The position numbers and the translations under genes are program-made. This document shows, one piece after another, positions 1-9,755 of a stretch of 64,000 nt of DNA (positions are counted from its first letter, which is position 1; every line of letters begins with the position of its first letter). The notes under the pieces were generated by a model. The model searched no databases, had not been told where the DNA came from, and worked only from the letters and a program-made list of their open reading frames with translations. Source of the stretch: Coptis chinensis (taxonomy: Eukaryota > Streptophyta > Magnoliopsida > Ranunculales > Ranunculaceae); NCBI GenBank assembly GCA_015680905.1, contig CM027382.1, positions 14,543,501 to 14,607,500 on the forward strand, read 5' to 3'.

Positions 1-755
1 TTGGACATACAAATACAAAACTGATAAGCACGATCTGAAGAACTTCAATTACCAAACAGTGAGCCACATCCATTCGCCTCAGATTATCAGCAAGACCCTT
101 GGAGTCCAGCTCCTTACGGCTACCATCAAGCGATATGTGATCAAGCAGGGAAGCCGCAACCCTACTCGACCTGAAGCTGACGTCAATTCATTTCACAGTC
201 CGTTACACCCTTGCTCATCTAGGAACACCACTTGGCCCTCCAACTCATCATCAGCCACAACGGACTTCCCACTCACCTTCCTCGGAGCCTTCTGCTTTGC
301 CACCGAGCTAGGTTCTCGGAATACTGGTGTTAGACTCGGAACGACCTCAAAGGTCTCCAGATCCGAGAGACCAAGGTTGGGCGCAAGCCGCGACCTAGAC
401 CTACGAGTAGCCTTACCACCAACTCGTTCAGCACCGGAGCTATCCCCAAGAACGAGCCTCATAGCCTTGGCGATTTTCGCGAACTCTCCCGCGGGTCCAC
501 ATCGGCCTTCCTCTCAAATGAATCGCCCGGCTCCCAAACCTTGAAGACCACCTCATCCAACTCAACGGGAGAGCTACTAGACCCCCCCTCCCCCTTCAGG
601 TCGCCCGCCCGACCCACCAAACCCCGAGGCACCAGCACCTCCTGACGGGTCGCTTAGGACCAGTACGACCTCGGTCCCGGTCTTCCCTTGCCCCCAGGTC
701 GCTCTTACACTTTTCCGTCACAGATTCACTAGATGCTTCACAAATAACCAGACCC
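1..755 (-). pseudogene. Inverted copy of part of a transposon-associated coding region
   Basis: Read on the minus strand, this segment matches 10727-11480 on the plus strand almost along its whole length, so the two form a large inverted repeat about 10 kb apart. The similarity stops at about 755 and is cut by the window edge at base 1. A minus-strand reading frame (462-193) encodes a basic, Ser/Arg-rich stretch with the motif GDSSGAERVGGKATRRSRSR that recurs in the plus-strand copy. This copy keeps reading past the point where the 11220 copy has lost bases, so it is the better preserved at that end. The function is unknown; it is treated as a fragment of the 9756-12123 element gene. Confidence 0.75.
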
Positions 756-1345
756 CTGGTCCCGAAATTAATTCAAGAAGACAAAGGTTATTGTAAAAAG
801 TTTCAAACTAAAATATCTCCTAATTTATCAAAGGATTTGTTTGAAGTTCCCATGCAAAATTCAGACGTCATTCTTGATGGCAACAGGATTCATCAGTTTG
901 CAAGAATGTAAGTTTCATTAATTTTGTTTCTCTCTATGTTAACACGGACACACATCTATCTACTTCATTTTGACTTTTGTGGCAAAACATTCTTTGTTAT
1001 CCACTTTGGATTCTTTAATTAGTTGCTTGAAGCCTTGCGAGAAAGGGCTTGCCCGCCTTGCTCTCATGATGCACATGATGTCATTTTCTTTACCCATTGT
1101 GAGTCGGTTTTTCTGTTTCTCCATATGAACATTCTTGCGAGAGAAATGTGTTTGCCACCTAACATTATATAACAAGTGCTATACAAGTAGGGATGGAGTC
1201 AGGATTCTAAGCCAGGGAATGCGAGATTATGTGCACACCCCACCTTACCCTTACAAAAAAATATGCATTTTTTTTTTTTTATTGTCAAAAGGTCTAAACA
1301 ATAAAGATCAACAAAATTATGCATTTATTTTAATTCACAAAACTA
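756..1345. other. Intergenic, no gene seen
   Basis: AT-rich sequence with a poly-T run near 1267-1280. No reading frame with recognisable domains was found on either strand. Confidence 0.6.
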
Positions 1346-1767
1346 GAGTGCGTTGACTACTAAGAATTTAATATGGACTGATGAAGTTAACTATTTAAGC
1401 ACTTAAGTCATTAATTGATATTACTATGTCTATATATATCTACATAATCTAGTCCACAAGTCTACAACAATTCAACAAATTGTTAACTTCTTATAATGTT
1501 ATAAGTCTATATAACTATACTATCATACTATCATGTAGAGAAAACTATAAAAGATAGAATGCGTTGACTACTAAGAATTTAATATGGACTGATGAAGTTA
1601 ACTATTTAAGCACTTAAGTCATTAATTGATATTACTATGTCTATATATATCTACATAATCTAGTCCACAAGTCCACAACAATTCAACAAATTGTTAACTT
1701 CTTATAATGTTATAAGTCTATATAACTATACTATCATACTATCATGTAGAGAAAACTATAAAAGATT
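1346..1767. repeat. 211-bp tandem duplication, two copies
   Basis: The stretch beginning gcgttgactactaagaattt at 1350 recurs at 1561 with a period of 211 bases. The second copy runs to about 1767 and is nearly identical to the first, which points to a recent local duplication. There is no coding potential. Each unit contains tatatatatctacat and actatactatcatactatca stretches of low complexity. Confidence 0.9.
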
Positions 1768-2984
1768 AATATTGAAAGTAAAAAATTACATTTTTTTTTT
1801 TTTAAGTGAAAATTTTATTGATAATGATAACGAGTTTTACAAATAATTAGGACAAGCATGCAACAAACTGTGCCACAAGTCCTTTACAAATTTGTTTTTT
1901 GTTTTTTGTTTTTTTTTTTGAGATCTGACACTTGTTTAATAATTGAAAGTGAAAGAAATGAGGGAGAGTTTACGGGTTTGTTAGGGGTGATTAGACTTAT
2001 ACAAACTGACCGGTTAGGCTTTGGGTATTTGGGTATTTGTTTTAGTCTCATGAACCTATCAAACATTCAAAGACACATTTGTCCATCTTTAATGGTCTTG
2101 GAGTCAAAATAAATGATAAATGATAATTTTGTAAAGGCAAAAAGAGAAGTAAAAAAAAAAAAAATTGGTTTATTGGAGTGTTTTTTATTAGTTTTTTTTT
2201 ATACTATTTTTTTGTTGATTATATTTTCACTACCACCACCACCACCACACACACACACAAAAAACACTCCAAGAAACCATCTGCAATTTACATCATCATA
2301 GAACTCGCCCCAAGGTTGTTTTACAAAGGAGTTTTGATCGGGGTGGCTACAACATCCAAAAGCATAAATTTTGTCATCCAGAGTAAGTAGCGAGGGATGA
2401 ATCCTAGGTGGTTAGCATCTTCGAACCATCACACACATATTTTACTGTATAGAAAAAATGTGGGGGTGTGGGTCGAGGAATAGTAAATTCACTTCAGATC
2501 AAAGGCAGAGTTCCAAGTACATATACACATGCCTTGAAGTGTGAAATCACTGAGGAAGAGATAAAATGCGCTTTATTCATTTTCCTAGAAAAATTCTTCA
2601 AAATTCCTCTGCACATAAGTCTTTAGGGAACATGAGATTCCTTTAACCACTACACACTTTGAATCTTTCTCAACATAATTGTAGTTAATAACATGGTCGC
2701 AAAACCTCATCTTTTTCAAATTTCGATATAAAATTTGTGTACAAAGATGATTGTTAGTCTGTTGATTGTTACATTGGAGCAGACAACCGTATCATCAGTT
2801 GAAGATAAAGATTGTTGGATTACTGACCAATATGCATATGAATTAAACAGAGCTTTCAATGTGAAAAGTTTGAACGTTGATCTCAGTTGTTATCGGAAAA
2901 TTATAATTTCAAATCCAAAAAATATGTTGGGGACACTTTCTTACAACTTTGGAAGCCTACTCATATAAAATAAATAAATAAATA
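1768..2984. other. Intergenic, low complexity, no gene seen
   Basis: AT-rich sequence with poly-T/poly-A runs (about 1790-1803, 1905-1918, 2150-2163) and a CCA/CA microsatellite at about 2230-2260. The short ORFs here are of low complexity and show no known motifs. Confidence 0.6.
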
Positions 2985-3387
2985 GACCCAATCTTAGAAG
3001 TACATACTTATTTTAAAGTAAAAATAAGTACGTAAGTAAAACATCACCTAGAAAATGAATTCAAATCTAATGTTTTGTGGGTATTACCTATATATCATAA
3101 ATATCATCTCCACAAAATTTGAGCACATTTGGAAATCTATAATCTAGCTAAAAATTGTTGTCATCTTTAAAAAAAAATCTAACAGTCTAGAAAATAGTAT
3201 TTTTGCAATTATCTTTTGCCTAAGTTAGAGATTTCTAAATGAGTTGAAATTTTGTAGAAATGATGTTTATGGTGAGTAGATGATATCCACAAAAAATTAG
3301 ATTTAAATTCATTTTCTAGATAAAATTTTACTTATGTATTTATTTTAAATTAAAATAAATATGTATTTTTAATTTTAAGATTGCCTG
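2985..3387. mobile_element. Foldback MITE with long terminal inverted repeats
   Basis: The left half (from gacccaatctta at 2985) and the reverse complement of the right half (ending taagattgcctg at 3387) match with scattered mismatches over nearly the entire length, so the element can fold into one long hairpin. TA dinucleotides flank both ends (2983-2984 and 3388-3389), which fits a TA target duplication, but the flanks are so AT-rich that this is weak evidence. There is no coding content. The superfamily cannot be fixed; a Tc1/mariner-type origin is one option. Confidence 0.7.
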
Positions 3388-3558
3388 TATATATATCAAA
3401 GAAAATAGTAAATGGTATATGGGACAGTTGCGTTCATTTGGTGAACAACTCACCCGCACCTTCACCTAACCACGTGTCCAGTCGCTATTTTCGTGAAAAC
3501 TTATGATATTTAAAAATCGAGATTACTGATATTTAAAACTTACGATATATTTCAGTTC

Positions 3559-5295
3559 ATGTTCACTGTTTTTATCCTCACTAAAAATTTATCTTCTTCT
3601 TCTTCTTCCGAAAAAAGTTGGTCGGCCATGTCTTCCCATGCCATGAAAAAAATGCCCCTTCTCAACAATGGTAACAAAGATAACAACTTTGAACCCGACA
3701 ACAGTGCTGCTGCTTCTGTTACTGTTTCAACTGGAGAGCAGGAAGTTGTAACATGCAATGGTAATGACTGTATGTTAACATTTCATGAATGTAACTTACC
3801 TTGTTTTGATATTAGTGGTAAATTTTATTGTCCATCTTGTTCTTATAAACAAGCACTTACTGAATATGAACAACTGCAAAATCAACTTATGGTTGCAAAG
3901 AACAGGGCTAGATTAGCTAGGAGAAATTTAACTTTGTTTATAAATGCTGGTATCATTGAGAGTGGGAATAGTAGTAAAGAAGCAGTAGTTGATAAAAGTG
4001 GCCAAGGGGTTAGTGCGGAAAATCAAGAACAAGTAGTGGATACTGAGAGATGTACTATTAATAAGAGTTTAGTGGGTGATAAGTCTTGGGAATGCGAGAG
4101 AAGTAGTACGGTGAAAGAACGAGAACGGGTTGTTGTGAAAGAATCAGTTGTTGGGGTAGAAGCAGTAGCTGGTAAGTTCAGCGGAGGGGTTGGTGTAGTA
4201 GGAACTGATAAATGTACTAATACTAGAAGTTTAGTGGGTGGTAATATAATTTGGGAATGTGGGAGACATAGTTCGGCAAAAGGGGACAGTGTTGAACAAG
4301 AACGGATTGTTATTGAAAAATCGGTTGTTGGGGTAGAAGGAGTAGATGATACATTCTGTGAAGGGGTTAATGTGAAAGTTCAAGAACAAGAAGTAGGACT
4401 AGTAAGGGTTGAGAAATGTACTAAGAATAAAAGTTTATTGGGTGATAATTCTAAGGAATGTGGGAAACTTAGTGCGGTGAAAGGGGACAATGTAGAAAGA
4501 GAGGAAGGTGTAGTTAGTCATGGGCATAACAATGTGGAAGATGATTATGTGAATGGAAATTTAGTGAGAAGGAGAAGGGGTGGGAAAGAAGTTGATTTCC
4601 AAGAAAGTAAGGATATGGATGTTGATCTTCAAGAGAAAGTAGAAGCAGTAGAGGCTCCAGTTGCCGAAAGAGATGATAATTTGTATAGTGGAGATCAAGA
4701 ATCAGTTCCACTTAGTCAGCGGTTTTGTCAACCTAGACACCAAGAAAACAACAGCGAGAAGGGGGTGTCTGAAATGGGTGAAGACATAAGAGAGAATGAA
4801 CCACATAGGCACTCAGAAGTTAATGTTGGATTGGAGACTAGTAAATCACACTGCAAAAGCACAAAGAGTGCTAACCCTTTTATGGAATTTGGATATAAAC
4901 GACAAAAGAATGTGGATATGCTGCACAAGTCGAAGTTGTCTTCTGAAATAAATGTAGGCCAAGCGGAAACTGCTGTAAATCATAATGAAGATAAGATTGT
5001 CTCCAGAAAGTCTGTAAGGTGTACTAGATCAACTAAGTACTCCTCAAACCCAGCAATACCTGATTCAAGGCGTAAAAAACTTCCTTGGAGTCATGAAGAA
5101 GAGGAAAAGCTGGAGGAAGCTGTGAAGATATTCTCAGTCAAGTGTAGGGAAAACTTGTCTTGGAGGAATGTTTTAGAATATGGTTGTCATGTATTTCACG
5201 AAACTCGTACCCCCGTTGACCTCAAGGATAAATGGAGGAACATGGTAAAAGAAGGCTACACATCAGAAGAAGGATCAACAGCAAAAGAAAAATAG
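3559..5295 (+). CDS. PHD-like finger plus C-terminal SANT/Myb-like domain protein, nuclear
   Basis: One uninterrupted 578-residue frame. Residues about 54-94 form a PHD-like finger of which only the later ligands remain: Cys66, Cys71, His76, Cys78, then Cys91-x2-Cys94 in FYCPSC. The acidic, low-complexity middle holds three imperfect repeats starting near residues 164, 218 and 286, each with a K/R-C-T...SL-x-G core followed by WEC or KEC. Residues about 504-565 form a SANT/Myb-like domain ending VDLKDKWRNM, the third-helix signature of the plant telobox-type Myb family. This arrangement resembles plant 'homeodomain-like protein with RING/FYVE/PHD-type finger' proteins, so a nuclear DNA- or chromatin-binding role is likely. 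A second in-frame Met at 3628 could be the true start, since the first 23 residues are low in complexity. The gene appears intronless; an upstream exon cannot be excluded. The best-supported host gene in the window. Confidence 0.8.
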   Translation: MFTVFILTKNLSSSSSSEKSWSAMSSHAMKKMPLLNNGNKDNNFEPDNSAAASVTVSTGEQEVVTCNGNDCMLTFHECNLPCFDISGKFYCPSCSYKQALTEYEQLQNQLMVAKNRARLARRNLTLFINAGIIESGNSSKEAVVDKSGQGVSAENQEQVVDTERCTINKSLVGDKSWECERSSTVKERERVVVKESVVGVEAVAGKFSGGVGVVGTDKCTNTRSLVGGNIIWECGRHSSAKGDSVEQERIVIEKSVVGVEGVDDTFCEGVNVKVQEQEVGLVRVEKCTKNKSLLGDNSKECGKLSAVKGDNVEREEGVVSHGHNNVEDDYVNGNLVRRRRGGKEVDFQESKDMDVDLQEKVEAVEAPVAERDDNLYSGDQESVPLSQRFCQPRHQENNSEKGVSEMGEDIRENEPHRHSEVNVGLETSKSHCKSTKSANPFMEFGYKRQKNVDMLHKSKLSSEINVGQAETAVNHNEDKIVSRKSVRCTRSTKYSSNPAIPDSRRKKLPWSHEEEEKLEEAVKIFSVKCRENLSWRNVLEYGCHVFHETRTPVDLKDKWRNMVKEGYTSEEGSTAKEK

Positions 5296-7751
5296 GATCA
5301 GAACACAACTTGGGGAACATCGATTGGTGAGACATCAAGAGTGAGATTAAGGTACTTTTAATTCTGTCATTTGCTGAATTTGTATCCATGGTCTTAATCT
5401 AGTAAAGCTGTTTTTTTCGTCTGTTTTTAGTGGTGTTGGTCCAAATGTATCATGACTGCTAGCAAAATTGGGAAAAATAAAGGAAATTCTGGTGGTGGGG
5501 TGGGTGGGATAAAAGAAATCATATATACCATTTTTCTGACATTTTACAGTGTTTGCAATGAACCCCCAAAGCCCAGACTTCACGTACGTGCTCATGCACT
5601 AGAGCAAAATATCTTTCTGATGAAGCTGAATAACATAAATTTCTTCACAACAATACCTTAGAATATTTTCAATTAAAATTAGTCAATGCCTCAAATACTC
5701 AGAAAAGGATGCCACCATTGGTGTACTAAATAAGCTGAACTAGTTGCCAGATATAGCAAACTTGTTTTCCAACTGGGATCATATTACATCACCTGAAAAG
5801 TGTTACAATATCCAATGAAGTCACTATCACAAGTCACAACATATTGAAAACAGTTAGACATCGTACACAAGGATACATCTCTTCTCCCCATCAATACACT
5901 TATGCACTTAGTTTCATAAGTGCACGATATCTTGACATTGTGCAGCAGATAAAGATGTTGCAACCTTTTCAGAAGAGCCTCAGAATTGAATGTTAGGGTG
6001 CCTTTCATCAGCATCTACAAGATTACAATATCAACAAAGCTACTAAACTTTTCAGCGTTCCAAATCCTCCTAGACAATATACTTCCTCTGTTTGTTTCTC
6101 TCTTTAACTTTGCATGAAGGACTTTTGATTCTGTTGTTCATAAAAAGTATAAATGACCGAGTTAATAGCTTTAGTGCTGATTCTTTGCTCATGTTGGTAT
6201 TGATTTCAAGAATTCCTCTACGCCATCTCAAACTTCAGTATTGTTCACTCTTAGCTTTGAACTCACTTGAGAATCATTTTCCACAATAGAAGGGTTATCA
6301 GGTGCCCACAGATTGATATCATGGGTTGACCGTGTGTTTTTTTCAGTGTATTTGGAGGGTAATTTCCTATCTAGTGCGGAGAAATCCTAATTGGCTCATC
6401 TAGTGGGGGTAATACTAGTTAGCCCATTTATGAAAATCTATTACTTCCTACCAATAGTTGACCCTACATAAATGTTTTTCTCTGTCACTTGATCTGACAT
6501 TGAGTTATACAAGAAGGCCCATTGTAGGTATTGGTAAGGACTTCAACGGCAAAAGAACTAAGTGTTGACAAAGAAAAGTTGCCTGAGGTTTGAAGGTGAA
6601 ATGCCAAGGAAGGCTGAGATCAATAGGAGAGAGAATGTAATGAGCTTGTGTAAGTTGTGCTTCTCTCACCCACTATTTATAGTGGAAGCTTTTGATGTAG
6701 GCAGGTAAGCACATGCTACTCACATACAAAGAAGCGGCATGGACATAACTGGCAAGTATTCCACATCAGCTCTTTATCGCGTTGGTCTCAGCCCTTGCGG
6801 TGCCGGATGTGGCGACTCTGCCCGGTGCCACAAGGCGTACAGTGACGTGTTGGTCTATGCACTGGAAGCAGAGTAGTTTGGCATTTCGTGACCCTGCAGA
6901 CCACAATATCCTTGTCGACCCCCATGTTCTTCTGTCTAGCTAAAGTGCCAGCTAGGAGTTTGTAGACACGATGTAAGATCTCATACTGACTTGTAGATCA
7001 GCTAGGCGTTTAGAGAGTGCCACAAAGGCTTTCTTGCTGATTCATGTTTCAGCTAAGCATTGTGGGATGCCACGTCAGGTTAAGATAATTTAGGGTGCTT
7101 ATACCTATATATATTCTGTACTACAAAGCAAAAGCAAACAAAGGAAGATAGCAACAAAAAGCACAATAGACAACAAAAGAGTAACCCCTAAATTTCCTTC
7201 CACTGCCTAGACCGAGGATTTGTTTCCTTTTAATTTGTAGATCTTCACCCCCCACCCCCACCGCCACCCCATTTCCCTATTTCTTTTCCCACATAGGCTG
7301 ATTAAACTTTATGAACATTGGCGATCCCTAGAAATTTGCATCTGGATTAAGTTATGTATACTTTGTAAGTGTGGAGATTTGAATACCTAGTGAAACCAAA
7401 ATTCTGTTACGTGGTACAGATATCTGAAAATAATTAGGCATAGCTATGCATCCTCTGATTTTCAATTAAAATTCAGATTGACAATTTATTCATTGGTAAT
7501 GTAGTTGCTAGCCCCATTATTATAATTGTAAATATAATATCCTTAACATATGTACTTACACATTTATAATAAGCTGCCTGGTCAACCAAGGGTATGCATG
7601 TAATGTGTAAATGTCAGATTAGAGATTACCTGATGGGTAAATCATAAATGTGCAGAAATTTCTCCACAAACTGTCATCACAACAAAGTGCAAACCCAACC
7701 ATTATTGTTAAATTCTAATGAATTGGGAGTGCCATGAAATATCTCTTTGGA
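5296..7751. other. Intergenic, about 2.4 kb, no gene recognised
   Basis: Downstream of the PHD/SANT gene there is AT-rich sequence with short, unrelated ORFs on both strands. None shows a domain, a splice-consistent exon chain or a repeat structure. The 5296-5660 part may be 3' UTR of the gene above. A pyrimidine-rich tract with CCCACC runs lies at about 7245-7285. Confidence 0.5.
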
Positions 7752-7934
7752 GTCCGGCTACACAGTAACTGGTTACTGGGATCAAATCCCAGCAACCATT
7801 ACAAGTTGCCGTTGGATTGTCTCACACAGATCTCGGTGCACACACGGATCTCGAATCTAAATCAACGGTGACTTGTAACTTGTAACGGTTGTTGAGATTT
7901 GATCCCAGTAACCGGTTATTGGAAAGTCGAATCC
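7752..7934. mobile_element. MITE with imperfect inverted repeats and 11-bp target duplication
   Basis: The sequence ggttactgggatcaaatc near the left end is repeated inverted near the right end (gatttgatcccagtaacc). The similarity extends about 45 bases inward from each end with mismatches. The element is bracketed by direct copies of atctctttgga at 7741-7751 and 7935-7945. The long duplication fits a Mutator-like origin (usually 9-11 bp) better than hAT (8 bp). There is no coding content. Confidence 0.8.
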
Positions 7935-7945
7935 ATCTCTTTGGA

Positions 7946-8385
7946 TTTAACATACCATATATCTGTGACACACTGACGCCATATAACAATGAAATGCAGC
8001 AACACTATGTCTGTCAATTGGGATATTATTTTCTTTATTTGATATTTATTTTTAAATATATATTTACATATATTTAATTTATTTATGATTGGTAAAATGT
8101 ATTTTACCTATTAGGGCGATGCCTGATGGAGCTTGTAGAACATGGGCCCCATCCTCCCAAGAAAAAAACTGGCACTAAGTTCATCATAAGGGAGGACAGC
8201 CACGGACACTTAATTGATGGGGGCTGTAAAGGAGCGTTTTGGTTATCCCTTACAAATAGGAGGAAGGAGGAGAAGGGGTTTAGAAATGGAAAAGACCGAG
8301 TTTGTTGTTGAGCGAACTGCCTACGTATCTATCTCTCGATTCTGGGAGGAGAGAAGAATTAGGTTTGACGTAGTTCATATGGGAG
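7946..8385. other. Flanking noncoding sequence
   Basis: A low-complexity AT tract (8030-8085) is followed by a segment of more even base composition (8100-8385) containing ctgcctacgtatc and gacgtagttcat. These look like the leader region of the transposon-associated genes further right, interrupted here by the next MITE. No convincing ORF. Confidence 0.4.
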
Positions 8386-8827
8386 TAGGGCTGTCAATGG
8401 GTTTCGATAACCCGATAACCGATCCGTACCAAATCGATAAAAAACGGTTTGGGTTGGGATAATTTGATTTATTTTCTACCGACCCGAAACCGAACTGAAT
8501 CGATAAGATATTGGTTTGGTTTTGAGTTTGTCCTCCACCGAGCCGATATGAACCCAAACCGATAAGATGACATTTTAGTAATATTTATGATTAATTTTGT
8601 ATATGTTTATCAATTATGTGATTGAAATTAATTGATTTAATTTAAGATTTAATTGATTTTATAGTTTTCGGTTCGGGTTCGATTTGCAATATTTCTTATC
8701 GGTTCGGTTTGGTTTCGGATTCTCAATTTTCTTATCGGTTCGGTTTGGTTTCGGGTTCCTAACTTTCTTATCGGTTCGGGTTCGGATTTTCCAGAACCCG
8801 ACCCAAACCGATCCATTGACAGCCCTA
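8386..8827. mobile_element. hAT-type MITE with 8-bp target duplication
   Basis: The terminal inverted repeat tagggctgtcaatgg is perfect over 15 bases at both ends (8386-8400 and 8813-8827). The 8-bp target duplication tatgggag is perfect (8378-8385 and 8828-8835). The interior is non-coding and made of short CGGTTCGGTTTGG-type repeats, including a roughly 34-bp tandem repeat at about 8695-8780. The 8-bp duplication and the terminal motif identify a hAT-derived non-autonomous element. Confidence 0.93.
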
Positions 8828-8835
8828 TATGGGAG

Positions 8836-9755
8836 GTATTTATAGCAAGGCAAGGTGAATCTCTATCCAACACGTGTCCTGTCAATCACAAATGTATGGT
8901 TGAGAATGAGAAAGAGTGTTGAAGTGGTGCTGGTAGGAATTCTATAATGATGGGGAGTGGTTACAGTGGTTCATAATTTGCGGTAAGTGATTGAGTAAGT
9001 CAGGCTTCGATAATGATTGCTTCTAGAAGATGGGTTGAGTTATGATACTGAACGATCTGTGGAGAGATGTGCGAGTCGATCTGTCTCAGAGCGATCTCAT
9101 AGCTCGTGGACATAAAATGATGATGTAGTTCATTCTGAAGGTAGTTTGGAGAACTAGGTCGGAGGTCGGTGTGGTATTTCCACTATGCTGAACACGTGCT
9201 TGATATTCCTGAATGAGAATATCACTCCCTCACATAGCCCCCCCTCAGTAGGTCGTGCAGTACATTGAAGTGACATGCTGAGAGAACACGGTAGCGCGTG
9301 TTGAGCGTGAATGAAGAGGCGAATTGATGTAAATTGAAATACCCGACGAACTATAGATGTCGATTTGTGTTGTCTGACGAACTGATGTGTGGTGATAGTT
9401 AGCACATGGCCGGCACGTGAGCAAATTTGAGCAGTTGAGGAAAAACGTGCTGCCATTTTTTTTTTCGGGATTTGAAAAGACATGATAGCTCTTTGGTAGT
9501 CGTGTGCGACTAGGGCTAGGTTGTAATCATAACACCTTGGGAACTGGAGGGGCGGTTACACAAAACCAACGTTGGTAATCTGAAGAGCCATTCCTTGCTT
9601 CTCCTCCCAGAAAAACTTACTACATCAAGAATTTGCAGGTTAGTTTTCTGCCATTGGTGATCTTCCACTCTCTTCTTTGCTCTTGTTTTTGTTGTTGAGC
9701 TGTTAGGTCGTCTGTTTTGTTGCTTGTTGTGGGAGTTGTGAGTGATAAAAGAAAG
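8836..9755. other. Probable leader region of the following transposon-associated gene
   Basis: No domain-bearing ORF. The sequence is less AT-rich than its surroundings and runs without obvious breaks into the ATG at 9756. A CCCCCC run lies at 9240. Treating it as a 5' leader or noncoding element part is an inference from position only. Confidence 0.35.

Noticed and set aside
59-544. Plus-strand ORF of 161 codons
   Set aside because: It is antisense to the coding segment shared with 10727-11480; the minus frame carries the conserved reading.
2735-2968. 77-codon ORF left of the foldback MITE
   Set aside because: No conserved motif; AT-rich context where ORFs of this length occur by chance.
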